Shown here: positions 1-8,954 of the stretch, in pieces
Position numbering within the stretch: position 1 is the stretch's first letter
Layout of the letters: every line of letters begins with the position of its first letter
DNA from: Rubripirellula sp.
Lineage (GTDB): Bacteria > Planctomycetota > Planctomycetia > Pirellulales > Pirellulaceae
Assembly: GCA_028823035.1 (NCBI GenBank)
Contig: JAPKCI010000004.1
Coordinates: 18,125-82,124, forward strand
Length of the DNA: 64,000 nt
Direction of reading: 5' to 3'
Notes under the pieces: generated by a model
Told to the model about the DNA's origin: nothing
Database searches by the model: none
The model's input: the letters and a program-made list of their open reading frames with translations, nothing else
Program-made: the position numbers and the translations under genes

Positions 1-141
1 TGGATCAGCTCCACCGTTACTGAACACAATGTCATCAGGCCCCAGCTGGTTGACGTTTGCATTGCCTCGATAGGCACGGATTGCCAATCCCATGCCAACA
101 CCAGTCAGCAGAATGAACGCCAAAAATACAACTCTTCGCAT
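1..141 (-). CDS. Membrane-anchored protein, 3' end beyond window edge
   Basis: The first 47 codons of a minus-strand gene are present; the rest lies outside the window. It starts with ATG at 141 and encodes MRRVVFLAFILLTGVGMGLA, a basic N-terminus followed by a hydrophobic stretch, which fits an uncleaved membrane anchor or a signal peptide. The upstream permease stops 11 bp before it, so it is probably the next gene of the cytochrome oxidase assembly operon. In similar operons this place can be held by an SCO-type or DUF420 protein, but no family motif is visible in the piece available, so I assign no function. Confidence 0.6.
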   Translation of the reverse strand, partial: MRRVVFLAFILLTGVGMGLAIRAYRGNANVNQLGPDDIVFSNGGADP

Positions 142-152
142 GACAAAGATTC

Positions 153-1037
153 CTAAACGATAACATCGACTTTGCGACTCCCGCTCATCAATCGCCACGC
201 CAGCATGAGAGCAAGAACTGTCGCAATGACCGTGATCGCCCAGCAAACCGGCGAAGACGGCGAAAAACCGGACGCTGAAAAATCAATCTGTGGAAAGAGC
301 AGACGCCGCAATTCGACCATGGAGTAACTGAGCGGGTTTGCTCTCATCATAGCACCGAGGATCCACTGACCAACGCTCGCATCAGCACCCAACGCGGGAA
401 TCGGAAAGAAGGTACCACTAAGCAGCCACATCGGCATCAAGCCCAACATCATGATGGCATGAAATCCCTGAGTACTCTCCATCGGCCAAGCAACAATCAT
501 TCCCAAAGCACACATTGCCACTGCCACCAGTGCCAACAGCCCCAGCAAGGGAATCAAAGACCAGCCGGGTGCGGCGGTTCCAATCAGTAATACAAGAGCT
601 AGAAAGAATAAAGCTTGGACCCAGGCAATGGCTGCCCCTCCCATCACCTTACCGACTAACACTGGCCACCTGCCAACGGGTGCGACCAACACTGCCTGCA
701 TGAAGCCTTCCCGGCGATCCTCAATCACGGAGATCGTGGAAAAGATCGCAGTAAAAAGTACAATCAGGGCCAAAGTTCCAGGAAGAAAGAACTTTAAAAA
801 ATCAAGCTCGCCCGCACTCTGAAAAGCCCCGCTGAGTCCTGTTCCAAAAAGCACCCAGAACAATAGTGGCTGAACCACTGCTGCGGTGACACGATTTCTC
901 TGACGAAAAAACCTGACCCATTCCCGCTTGGCGAGCATCCAGGCTGCGGCCATACCATCACCGGCCCGCTCAGCAGGCGCAGTCATCGCCGATCGTTCAG
1001 GATGCTGCTTTTCGATTGGCTTGGACAATGAGTTCAT
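153..1037 (-). CDS. ABC-2 type transporter permease
   Basis: Membrane subunit of a two-gene ABC exporter, about 294 aa. An amphipathic N-terminus (residues 30-50) is followed by about six hydrophobic segments. The loop EDRREGFMQAVLVAPV is typical of the ABC-2 family (between TM2 and TM3), and the protein ends in a last membrane helix with a short charged tail. I chose the ATG at 1037; the frame is open to 1175, but the extra part overlaps the end of the ATPase gene and is low-complexity. The gene follows its ATPase by 49 bp. The substrate is unknown; its place behind ctaA and ctaB suggests a role in respiratory chain assembly, which is inference. Confidence 0.85.
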   Translation of the reverse strand: MNSLSKPIEKQHPERSAMTAPAERAGDGMAAAWMLAKREWVRFFRQRNRVTAAVVQPLLFWVLFGTGLSGAFQSAGELDFLKFFLPGTLALIVLFTAIFSTISVIEDRREGFMQAVLVAPVGRWPVLVGKVMGGAAIAWVQALFFLALVLLIGTAAPGWSLIPLLGLLALVAVAMCALGMIVAWPMESTQGFHAIMMLGLMPMWLLSGTFFPIPALGADASVGQWILGAMMRANPLSYSMVELRRLLFPQIDFSASGFSPSSPVCWAITVIATVLALMLAWRLMSGSRKVDVIV

Positions 1038-1086
1038 ATCGATGATTTGTTCTCTGACTGGCCTGGGATGATGCTGGTGATGTCCC

Positions 1087-2043
1087 TCATGCGACAAACG
1101 CCTGCCCTGTTTTGGCGATGAAGACGTCCTCGAGACTGGGGCGACCAATATTGATGGACTGAGCCTCCTCGCCAAGTGTTTCGATCAGTGCTGGAACCAA
1201 CGTGGCTGGCGACTCGGCTTGCAATCGCAATTGATGGTGCAATCGCTGCGGCGACAATCCCAGCTGATCACGCAGCATTTGCTCCGCACGCACAACGTCA
1301 TTGGCAACAATTGTAATGATGCCCCCACCCATTTCGCTGCGCAGTTCATGCGGCGAACCGTCTGCAATCAACTTTCCCTGAGACATGATCGCAACACGGT
1401 CAGCCTTGTCAGCCTCTTCCAATAAATGGGTCGTTAACAGGACAGCGATCCCATCATCAGCCATTGCGCGAATGGCAGTCCAAAGATTCAATCTCGCTGC
1501 CGGATCCAACCCTGTGCTTGGTTCATCGAGCAACAGCAACCGCGGTCGATGCAACATCCCCTTGGCAAGCTCAACTCGACGCTTCAGGCCACCCGAAAGA
1601 ACTTCGCAGCGATCGTGGCGGCGGTCTGTCAAATCCAACTGTTCAAGCAAGGCATCCCGGCGACGCTGCAGTTCTCCCCCGTGGATGCCGTAAAGAGCAC
1701 CTTGGCAGGCAATATTTTCATCAACTGTCAGCTTCTTGTCCAAACTCGGCGATTGAAACACGATTCCAATCTGCTCTCGCACATGTAGCGGTTGGGTTCC
1801 GCTCTCGAATCCACCGATGCGAACCTCACCACGCTGTATCGGCAACAAGGTACAAAGCAAGCGAAAAAGTGTCGTCTTACCACTGCCATTGGGACCAAGT
1901 AACGCAAATATCTGGCCTGCCAGAACATCGAAATCGACGCCACGCAACGCGGCGTTGTCACCATAATCATGGTGCAGTTCCCGCACCGTACAGACGGTAT
2001 CGCAATGCGGTTGATCGCTCTCGGTCACCGGATCACTCACCAA
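1087..2043 (-). CDS. ABC transporter ATP-binding protein
   Basis: ATPase subunit (318 aa) that powers the neighbouring ABC-2 permease. Visible motifs are Walker A GPNGSGKT at residues 50-57, signature LSGG at 149-152, Walker B LLLLDEP at 169-175 followed by the D-loop GLD, and the switch histidine in LLTTH near 206. The C-terminal 100 residues form the extra domain common in DrrA/CcmA-like exporters, including ANDVVRAEQML and a closing SLEDVFIAKTG. The start overlaps the end of ctaB by 7 bp, so the two are probably translationally coupled. The family is known for export of drugs, polysaccharides or ions; the substrate cannot be read from sequence. Confidence 0.9.
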   Translation of the reverse strand: MVSDPVTESDQPHCDTVCTVRELHHDYGDNAALRGVDFDVLAGQIFALLGPNGSGKTTLFRLLCTLLPIQRGEVRIGGFESGTQPLHVREQIGIVFQSPSLDKKLTVDENIACQGALYGIHGGELQRRRDALLEQLDLTDRRHDRCEVLSGGLKRRVELAKGMLHRPRLLLLDEPSTGLDPAARLNLWTAIRAMADDGIAVLLTTHLLEEADKADRVAIMSQGKLIADGSPHELRSEMGGGIITIVANDVVRAEQMLRDQLGLSPQRLHHQLRLQAESPATLVPALIETLGEEAQSINIGRPSLEDVFIAKTGQAFVA

Positions 2044-3089
2044 AACAACCGCAAGGTAACAACCGCCAACACTGCAGGCAGGACCAGCAAAGACGATCGC
2101 AAAAGTTTCCGGGCTGTAGAATCATCGGGACAGCGGGCAAAGCGAACAGACGCAAGGAGCATTGGCCAAGCCGCAGCAGTCACGGCAAGCGATCCGATAA
2201 TGGCACCTGGTAAACCCGCGGGCATACAACACAAAGTCACTCCAAGCCCAATCAACACAGCTGACCCGGAAATACTTTGCCACCCTGCACTGCGGCCGGT
2301 CGGTTCCTCAGTCGTCGTCATTTTGAATCCTGCCTCGCCGTATTGGCGGCGATAGATCCAGGCGATCGACATGAAGTGAGGGTACTGCCATGCGGCCAAT
2401 ACACCGACCAACAACCATCCAGTCCAATCAGTGAGCTCGCCCCCTGTTGCGGTGTATCCGATTAACACGGGGATCGCACCCGCAACCGCACCAACGGTTG
2501 TGTTCCATGCCGTGCGAATTTTCATCGGCGTGTAAACAAGGACGTACAGCAACCAGGTAACAACCCCGACAGCGGCAGGCTCGACACCGAAACAGACGCC
2601 GAGAACAGCGGTGCCAACCAATCCCAGAAATGCTGTAAACAGGACCGCGGGAGCGGTCGCGAGACGGCCTGAAGGAATCGGTCGATTCGCTGTCCGGGTC
2701 ATTCGGCAATCGATTACTCGTTCCCAAATTTGGTTGGCGGCTCCCGCACTGCCGGCAACAGCTGCTGTACCCACAAGCAGCCAAACCAAACTGCCCGCCG
2801 AAACGAATCCAGCAGCCCCCATCATCGCCGTAGCACACGTGGTCACCAAAATCATGACGACAATGCGAGGCTTGGTGAGTTGCACGTAATCAGCCAGAAC
2901 AGCAATCATCGCCGGTCCACTTTCGGTGGCGTCAAGACTGTCCTTGCTCTTTGGCTGGCTGCCCTGCTCCACTTTCCCCGTTGCATCGGCGTCAACTGTC
3001 CGCTCACAAGCGTACGACGCCGAACTACTCAAACGAGTGTCCGGACAAGACGCAGAAGCGGTATCGGCTGGAAGGAGATCAGTTGCCAT
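2037..3089 (-). CDS. ctaB: Protoheme IX farnesyltransferase (haem O synthase)
   Basis: Membrane prenyltransferase that attaches farnesyl to haem B to make haem O, the precursor of haem A for cytochrome oxidase. The length is 350 aa, with about 60 extra polar residues before the first helix compared with the usual 290-300. The prenyl-diphosphate-binding motif NQIWERVID (119-127) followed by RMTRTANRP is clear. It has Glu where E. coli CyoE has the first Asp, as in the NQxxE form known from eukaryotic COX10. A second motif, YTPMKIRTAWNTTVGA, also fits the family. The gene lies 14 bp after ctaA and overlaps the ABC ATPase, all on one strand. Confidence 0.93.
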   Translation of the reverse strand: MATDLLPADTASASCPDTRLSSSASYACERTVDADATGKVEQGSQPKSKDSLDATESGPAMIAVLADYVQLTKPRIVVMILVTTCATAMMGAAGFVSAGSLVWLLVGTAAVAGSAGAANQIWERVIDCRMTRTANRPIPSGRLATAPAVLFTAFLGLVGTAVLGVCFGVEPAAVGVVTWLLYVLVYTPMKIRTAWNTTVGAVAGAIPVLIGYTATGGELTDWTGWLLVGVLAAWQYPHFMSIAWIYRRQYGEAGFKMTTTEEPTGRSAGWQSISGSAVLIGLGVTLCCMPAGLPGAIIGSLAVTAAAWPMLLASVRFARCPDDSTARKLLRSSLLVLPAVLAVVTLRLFW

Positions 3090-3103
3090 GAGAATGAAGG
3101 CGT

Positions 3104-4174
3104 TCAGGCTGACTCAGGTTTGAGGATCGAATCGGAGACACCGTATTGTTTTTGCTCGCGTTCAGACATTTCATGCGTGCCGCTGGTCGCCGCAACGCGG
3201 CGACAATGACGCACTCGCAGCATTCGAATCCATAACATGGCCGAAACCGCCAGTATCAGGGATCCAGTCGCCACATGAGACGTCACGATGATCGAGTCGA
3301 TGAACCCCTTGGCTCGGACGAGAAAACCAGTCGAACCCGGCACCCACTCGAGGAAAGAGGGCCATCCATAATTGACGACCCATGTTCCCACCCCAAGTGT
3401 GATCTGAACAGCTACTAATCCTATCAGGAAAGCGGCTGGTCGCGTAAGTGTCAAATCGCCGCAGCGACGGATCCGGACCCAACACACCATCGTCACAAAC
3501 CACAGTAAAAATGCGAGAATCACGTGCGTGGCCACGATCATGGCGAAACCACCGGGTGCGGCATTTGGCTGCACATGCCTCAGTTGGGCTCCCAGAACCA
3601 ACTGCAGATAGCTCAATGCGACCAGTGTCCCGGCTGACCAAAGCTGCAAAATTCCAATCGGACCTTGAACAGAAGGCGTCAAGTACGTCCGCCAATGGCG
3701 ACTGGTAACCACGGCCGTTGCAACACAAAGAGCGAAAAAGGCGGGTCCGAAACACCCGTGCAGCATCGCCAATGTTCGATCCCCGAGAACGACACGCATG
3801 CCGCCCAACAGTCCCTGCGTGATCACGGCGATCAGTAAGCCAACAGCTAAGACAAGAACCCAGCGTCTGGGTTCTTTCAAGTAAGCCGTCACCACGATTG
3901 CAATGGCGACCAACCCAACCACCGCGCCCAGCAGACGATGACCGTGTTCGATGAACAAGTCAAAGGGTCCCAGCAGCCATGTCTTGTAGGGATAGAGGAA
4001 CAGGTTGTAGCCGTAGGTTCCCGGCCAGTCGGGAACAGCCATTCCGGCATCGTAAGTCGTTACCAAGCCACCCACCCAGATCAATGGCCAGACCAGACAA
4101 ACGAGCAGGACAGCCAGGCGGTGAACCAGGCAAGCGGATTGATTCGAATCGACAGAGTGCTCAGTTGAAGACAT
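3104..4174 (-). CDS. ctaA: Haem A synthase (CtaA/COX15)
   Basis: Membrane enzyme that oxidises the methyl group of haem O to give haem A. About 356 aa with eight hydrophobic segments. Four histidines stand in the expected helices: EHGHRLLG, LHGCFG, THVILAF and SHVATGS, which are the likely haem ligands. The loop after TM1, GGLVTTYDAGMAVPDWPG, is characteristic of COX15/CtaA. I chose the ATG at 4174 (MSSTEHSVD) over the open frame to 4234 because the longer form would overlap the upstream small gene. It sits directly upstream of ctaB, the usual pairing. Confidence 0.93.
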   Translation of the reverse strand: MSSTEHSVDSNQSACLVHRLAVLLVCLVWPLIWVGGLVTTYDAGMAVPDWPGTYGYNLFLYPYKTWLLGPFDLFIEHGHRLLGAVVGLVAIAIVVTAYLKEPRRWVLVLAVGLLIAVITQGLLGGMRVVLGDRTLAMLHGCFGPAFFALCVATAVVTSRHWRTYLTPSVQGPIGILQLWSAGTLVALSYLQLVLGAQLRHVQPNAAPGGFAMIVATHVILAFLLWFVTMVCWVRIRRCGDLTLTRPAAFLIGLVAVQITLGVGTWVVNYGWPSFLEWVPGSTGFLVRAKGFIDSIIVTSHVATGSLILAVSAMLWIRMLRVRHCRRVAATSGTHEMSEREQKQYGVSDSILKPESA

Positions 4175-4181
4175 AGTTCGA

Positions 4182-4364
4182 TTATCGACCCTGATTTTGG
4201 CTCCAACGAAAAACTCGTTCGGCAACCATCCCACCTAGCACGCAACCACCACCCGAGAACAGCGCCAAAGCCACCATCCCCGCAAAGCCAGAGGCTGTCA
4301 TTAAACCATAGCCAATGCCCAAACCGACGACGGCTCCAATGGTTCGATAAGCTTGCTCACTCAT
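4182..4364 (-). CDS. Small membrane protein, unknown function
   Basis: A 60-aa protein made almost wholly of two hydrophobic, glycine-rich segments (IGAVVGLGIGYGLM and MVALALFSGGGCVLGGMVA) with a basic C-terminus, RVFRWSQNQGR. The ATG at 4364 is chosen; an upstream ATG at 4388 would add eight residues. It lies between the cytochrome c and ctaA genes, 7 bp before ctaA, so it is very likely cotranscribed. Size and context fit a small cytochrome oxidase assembly or accessory subunit, but I recognise no family. Confidence 0.65.
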   Translation of the reverse strand: MSEQAYRTIGAVVGLGIGYGLMTASGFAGMVALALFSGGGCVLGGMVAERVFRWSQNQGR

Positions 4365-4412
4365 GTCAATTTCCGTTTTCACGACCACCAGAATTCAGTC
4401 CACTGTTGAACT

Positions 4413-5594
4413 TCATTGTGGCGACGATAGCTGCTGGACATATCTGACAAGGTCCCCTATTTCGTCGACCGTCAATCCCTTTCCGTTCGATTCTTGCACC
4501 ACTTCAACCGCAGGCATCGGTGTCCCGGCAATTCCCTGCGTGATACGTCGGTACAACGACGCTGCATCCCCACCACCATGGAAGACACCGTCCTGTAAAT
4601 TCCGCGGCTTGATCAACCGTGGTCGCAAGGCTCCGGCGTCACGGAAAGGCTTCATCGCGGCATGATCGTCAGGCGTCAGCCCAATTTTTGTTGAATACTC
4701 TTTCGTCCAGTCGTCATAATCCAAAGTTTGCAAACTGCCATCGCCCCCCGGACCGTGACAGCCAACACAGTTGGCAATTCTGCCATGAAAAAATTCCTTC
4801 CCTCTCTTCACAGAGTCAGCCAACTCGTCACTCTTAAGTTCAGCCATCGCGGGGGCAGCAACCTCATTCTCTGCTGCCTCAGCCCAACCCGCATGAACGC
4901 GATCAACAACCTGCTGCACCACCTCACCGCCTTCGGTAGATGCCTTGCTTGCCAGTCGCAATTCCGCTTCGGGCAGCTCTGTCCCATAATCAAGTTCGTC
5001 GACTGCCGCTGCAGTCATGCGTCGTTCCACCTCACCACGTGTTGACAGGTAAACAACGTAGTCGACCAACGCGTCGAGATCATCCGGGTCCAACAATGCG
5101 AAAGATGGCATGGCGGTACCCGGGATTCCCTTGACCAACAAATCACGAATGTCCTGGCGTGTGGGTTTCAGCCCCCGCAACGTAGATTTCCATTTAAAGA
5201 CCCCATGACGGAAATCACGAGGGTACGGGTTTTGGAAAACACTGGCTGGGCCAGCGCCGCTTCCCTCCAGCGCGTGGCATGTCACGCAGTGCTCGCGAAA
5301 CAACCCTTGGTGCGTTCCATCCCTCTCACTACTAGCAGGACCACCCGCACGTACCAGGTTCCTCGTGCTCAGTGGCAAGGTCTGCAACGACGATCGCTCA
5401 GGCCAAGTCGGTTCATCAGGTGTCCCGTACAGTTCGCGAGCGACATCACTCGCGTCCTGGCCGGCTGCCGCAGTCGGCACAGAACGTGACCTCGCCAACG
5501 ACAACGAGTGAACGTCGTTGGGCCGAAACTCTTCGATTCGGGCATCACACCCGATCAAACAGCAGACGACAATGGCCAAAAATGAGTAACGCAC
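4413..5594 (-). CDS. Dihaem cytochrome c lipoprotein
   Basis: Electron-carrier protein of about 393 aa with two cytochrome c modules. CxxCH haem sites are CVTCH at about residues 103-107 and CVGCH at about 276-280, each followed by a long helix ending in a YVVYLSTRG- or YVQQLSSPQ-like segment typical of class I cytochromes. The N-terminus RYSFLAIVVCCLIGC is a lipoprotein signal with Cys as the probable lipid site. There is no ATG: I chose GTG at 5594, but an in-frame TTG at 5624 would add ten residues and cannot be excluded. As the first gene of the ctaA/ctaB operon it probably donates or relays electrons to the oxidase; that is inference. Confidence 0.85.
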   Translation of the reverse strand: MRYSFLAIVVCCLIGCDARIEEFRPNDVHSLSLARSRSVPTAAAGQDASDVARELYGTPDEPTWPERSSLQTLPLSTRNLVRAGGPASSERDGTHQGLFREHCVTCHALEGSGAGPASVFQNPYPRDFRHGVFKWKSTLRGLKPTRQDIRDLLVKGIPGTAMPSFALLDPDDLDALVDYVVYLSTRGEVERRMTAAAVDELDYGTELPEAELRLASKASTEGGEVVQQVVDRVHAGWAEAAENEVAAPAMAELKSDELADSVKRGKEFFHGRIANCVGCHGPGGDGSLQTLDYDDWTKEYSTKIGLTPDDHAAMKPFRDAGALRPRLIKPRNLQDGVFHGGGDAASLYRRITQGIAGTPMPAVEVVQESNGKGLTVDEIGDLVRYVQQLSSPQ

Positions 5595-6215
5595 ATTACT
5601 TTCGGGGGAATCAGAATAAGACAATCACCAGCCCCCATTCAACCGCGAAACCGCGATCCTCGCAAACGCTACCCATTGTCGCACCCAAACGGGAATCAAC
5701 TATCTCTCGCTAGTCTCAGGGGTGGTGTGATCGGGCAAGGGAAGCGATTAAGACCCTATTTCCCCAAGAAACCTGCAGTAGACGGACAACCGAGAGCCTC
5801 TCGCACGGCTTAAGCCAAAAGGGAAAGCGTGCAACGATGCAACAACGGACTCCTCGGAACTGAGTTCGGTCTGTCACGATTTGGACACTGCTAACAGCAC
5901 TACCAATTCAGACCTGCGGTAACGTCAATCTCCAATAGTGATTCCGCACACGACTGCTAACAAGCCCGCAGCAGACAAGCAACGCAGCGTGTATGAATGA
6001 CGATGCGGCATCGATGACAAGATGAATGCCATGTCATCCGCGGTCAAGCATCTATTTCGCGAACAATGGGTAATGGCCCCAATCAAGACGATTCCGGGAC
6101 CGCGACCAAGCAGATCCTTCACTCGGTCGATGGCCTCGCCGACGCAAGGTCTTGCGAGACCATCCTGTTTGCTAACGCGCCAAGCCGACCAACTCGGGAA
6201 ACTGACCGAAAACGA
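5595..6215. other. Intergenic region, no gene supported
   Basis: About 620 bases between the cytochrome c start and the cupredoxin stop. A few short open frames cross it, the best being minus 5925-6122, which ends in a hydrophobic stretch, but none has a clear ribosome site or recognisable product. The promoter of the cytochrome c operon should lie at the left end. I saw no convincing RNA gene or terminator. Confidence 0.5.
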
Positions 6216-6986
6216 TCAGTCAGCACTGAGCGAGTCGGCAGGAATCACTACCGTGCCAAGATCGTTCATACCAGGTTTGATGTCGACCTTGAATCGGCTG
6301 CGACTCCATTCCTCTTGCTTGCCATCAACCGTGACTTCCTTGATCCCACCTGCCTCATGGTAGACACGGAAAACCAGCTCATCACCGACAGGAAGACCTT
6401 TGATGATCAGGTCGCCATTGTCGTCGCTGGCGGCTACAAATGGGTGATCAAGTACAACAATATAAGACCTCATCCAAGGATGAATGTTGCAATCAACAGG
6501 GATAGGAGCCGGCTCACTTTCCTCGAGTGCAACCGTCTTTTCCTGACCGGCAGGAATCGTGAAGTTCTGCTGTTTGTTATTGAAAAATCCAAGGTTGGCG
6601 TTATGTCCAACAGTATCGGGATTTGTCACTTTAAGGGTGTCACCCGTTTGTGCAATCACGATATGTGGTTCGAAGCGGCACTTGTCGTTTGCCAGCGTGA
6701 GTATCTTTTTCGCTGGTGGTACGTCATCCAACTTGGAACCACCGCGGCCGGTGTAAACATAGACAACGACATTCTTCAAACCTTTGTTCTTGGGGTTCAC
6801 CAAGAGGCGTTCGTTCATCAGTTTGCCTTGGCCACAAAACTGAACGTCTTTGTTGACGTCGATGGCCGAAGGATTCGGTGCAGCACCGCCGTACTCGAAA
6901 TGGATCTTAAGATCGCCCTTCTGTGCCATCGCGGGCACCGAGGACATGAACAGAAAGGCAACGGCGGGTAACATCAATATCTTCAA
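6216..6986 (-). CDS. Secreted cupredoxin-like copper protein
   Basis: About 256 aa with a cleavable signal peptide (KILMLPAVAFLFMSSVPAMAQ). The middle part resembles a type 1 copper site: a histidine in VGHNANLG (about residue 128) followed by the cluster CNIHPWM with Cys166, His169 and Met172. The last 70 residues (GDLIIKGLPVGDELVFRVYHEAG) look like a carboxypeptidase-regulatory or transthyretin-like beta-sandwich, as in planctomycete proteins labelled methylamine utilisation-like. The start is TTG at 6986, supported by AAGGAGAG upstream and by the signal peptide. Role: probably periplasmic electron transfer or copper binding; the partner is unknown. Confidence 0.8.
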   Translation of the reverse strand: MKILMLPAVAFLFMSSVPAMAQKGDLKIHFEYGGAAPNPSAIDVNKDVQFCGQGKLMNERLLVNPKNKGLKNVVVYVYTGRGGSKLDDVPPAKKILTLANDKCRFEPHIVIAQTGDTLKVTNPDTVGHNANLGFFNNKQQNFTIPAGQEKTVALEESEPAPIPVDCNIHPWMRSYIVVLDHPFVAASDDNGDLIIKGLPVGDELVFRVYHEAGGIKEVTVDGKQEEWSRSRFKVDIKPGMNDLGTVVIPADSLSAD

Positions 6987-6992
6987 TGGTGT

Positions 6993-7000
6993 CTCTCCTT
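6993..7000 (-). promoter_or_regulatory. Ribosome binding site deciding a TTG start
   Basis: On the minus strand AAGGAGAG stands about 6 bases before the TTG at 6986. It is the best Shine-Dalgarno match near this gene and places the start directly before the signal peptide. Confidence 0.7.
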
Positions 7001-7439
7001 TGGAGGGATCAAATGGGCGTCGAACGGCAACAAACAACACTGTCCTCTCAGTGTAACCGACCAGATCAGAATCGCACGAATCAAAAACGCGATGGAACTG
7101 GGTTCATGGCACCGGTAGGCTCGTGCCGAAGAGGAAGAGCGACGACTGAAAAGCCTTGAATACTTGCAGTCGCCACCCATCAAATTAGTCTTCAACTAAG
7201 AAAGTGCCATCCCATGGGTGGGGCTGTGGAGCGGATGGCAGAACAACAATCTTCGGCAGGACGTTCGCAATTCTATTCGCTAGTGGGAGATTGTCTACCA
7301 CTAAAGGCAAATAAGACCCGCTAAAAAACCGTTCCCTCTCTTGGCTGGGTGTCGCCTGTCGAAGCTCCGCGTCAGCCTCTAAATTGCCATCTTGTTTCCC
7401 TTTGCATGCAAATTTGCCAGGTAATTTTAGGTATTCGCG
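7001..7439. other. Divergent intergenic region, no gene supported
   Basis: About 440 bases between the start of the cupredoxin gene and the start of purD. It must hold both promoters. The short frames on either strand are poor in protein-like composition, and no hairpin terminator or known riboswitch was recognised. Confidence 0.5.
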
Positions 7440-8735
7440 ATGAAGGTGTTGGTGGTTGGAAACGGTGGACGTGAACATGCTCTGGCCTGGAAGCTTGGGC
7501 AGAGCACCAAAGTCGACAAGGTTTTCGTTGCTCCCGGTAACGCCGGAACGGCAAAAGATGCCGAGAATGTCGACATCGCTTCAACAGATATCCCCGGTCT
7601 GATTCAGTTCGCCAAGGATCAGGCGATCGATCTGACGGTCATCGGTCCAGAAGCCCCGCTTGTCTTAGGGCTTGCTGACGCAATGGAAGCTGCCGGGCTG
7701 AAAGTATTCGGTCCCTCCCGAGCTGCCGCCGAGTTGGAAGGCAGCAAAGTGTTTTGCAAGAATCTATTGCGCACCGCCAATATCCCTACGGCCAACTACC
7801 AGACCTTTCGCAGCGGCGACGATGCTTCCAGATACATCAAGGACCGATTTAGTGAACCCAACGAACCAGTCAATGTGGTTGTCAAAGCTGACGGTCTAGC
7901 GGCTGGTAAAGGTGTCATCGTTTGCGACACACGAAGTGATGCTTTGGAGGCAATCGACCGCATCGCATCACGGCGTGAATTTGGTGAAGCAGGCAATGAA
8001 CTGATCATCGAGGAAAAACTGGTGGGACAGGAAGTAAGTGTTCTGGCAATCACCGATGGTGAAACCATCGTGACACTGCCGGCAGCGCAAGATCACAAGC
8101 CAGCCCACGATGGAGACACCGGTCCAAACACCGGGGGTATGGGAGCCCATTGCCCAACCCCGATCGTCGATGACGAATTGATGACGAAGATCGAATCCGA
8201 TGTACTGGTACCTATCGTCCATGCACTGAAGCGGGCACGGCGACCGTTCAAGGGTGTCCTTTACGCCGGATTGATGCTGACGCCAGCTGGCCCCAAAGTT
8301 CTCGAATTCAATGTGCGGTTTGGCGACCCCGAATGCCAACCATTGCTAATGAGACTCAAGACCGATCTTTTCGATGTGCTGGAAGCCGCCGCTGACAGTC
8401 GTCTTGCCGAAATGGATCCGCTGGAATGGGACGAACGACCGAGTATCTGCGTGGTAATGGCAAGTGAAGGTTATCCCGGTGACTATGAAAAAGGACGCGA
8501 AATCACCGGCCTCGAAAATGCTGATGCACTGGAAGATGTCAAAGTGTTTCACGCCGGTACTGTACTCGCCAACAATCAGGTCGTGACGAATGGTGGTCGT
8601 GTCTTGGGCATTACGGCCATGGGCAATACAATCAGCCAAGCAAAATTGCAGGCCTACACCGCAGTGAAAGAAATCCGTTGGCGGGGAGCGTGGTGCAGAA
8701 AAGACATCAGCGATAAGGCACTGGCGGAAAATTAG
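7440..8735 (+). CDS. purD: Phosphoribosylamine-glycine ligase (GAR synthetase)
   Basis: Second step of de novo purine synthesis: ATP-dependent joining of glycine to phosphoribosylamine in the cytoplasm. 431 aa, the normal length. The N-terminus MKVLVVGNGGREHALAWKL is a hallmark of the family. The ATP-grasp part follows, with VVKADGLAAGKGV, the strongly conserved GPNTGGMGA, then LEFNVRFGDPECQ, which carries metal-binding residues. It is monocistronic here, with prmC convergent downstream. No purine riboswitch was recognised upstream. Confidence 0.97.
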   Translation: MKVLVVGNGGREHALAWKLGQSTKVDKVFVAPGNAGTAKDAENVDIASTDIPGLIQFAKDQAIDLTVIGPEAPLVLGLADAMEAAGLKVFGPSRAAAELEGSKVFCKNLLRTANIPTANYQTFRSGDDASRYIKDRFSEPNEPVNVVVKADGLAAGKGVIVCDTRSDALEAIDRIASRREFGEAGNELIIEEKLVGQEVSVLAITDGETIVTLPAAQDHKPAHDGDTGPNTGGMGAHCPTPIVDDELMTKIESDVLVPIVHALKRARRPFKGVLYAGLMLTPAGPKVLEFNVRFGDPECQPLLMRLKTDLFDVLEAAADSRLAEMDPLEWDERPSICVVMASEGYPGDYEKGREITGLENADALEDVKVFHAGTVLANNQVVTNGGRVLGITAMGNTISQAKLQAYTAVKEIRWRGAWCRKDISDKALAEN

Positions 8736-8829
8736 CTTCGTTGTCAGAGCCATTGCCCGCACTGGCTCTAAGCAACCGCTTGGGACTTGAAATTCTCGCA
8801 GTTGGTCCCCCAACTGCCTCCAGCACGCA

Positions 8830-8876
8830 AGTTCGGGGGCCACAAGTTCGGGGGCCACAAGTTCGGGGGCTACGCG
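8830..8876. repeat. 15-bp tandem repeat, three copies
   Basis: The unit AAGTTCGGGGGCCAC occurs twice exactly and a third time with one change (CTAC for CCAC). It lies between purD and prmC, which converge, so it does not interrupt a coding frame. Confidence 0.8.
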
Positions 8877-8954
8877 CAAAAACTCCGATTTCATCGAGGC
8901 TGGAACTGCTTCTGCGGGACACCTCAATCAGGGTATGCCTGCAAGCATTCTGAT

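Noticed and set aside
1464..2213. A 249-codon plus-strand frame
   Set aside because: It is antisense to the ABC ATPase and ctaB and its composition is not protein-like.
5925..6122. A small minus-strand secreted peptide
   Set aside because: The hydrophobic end is suggestive, but there is no ribosome site and the frame stops directly after it.
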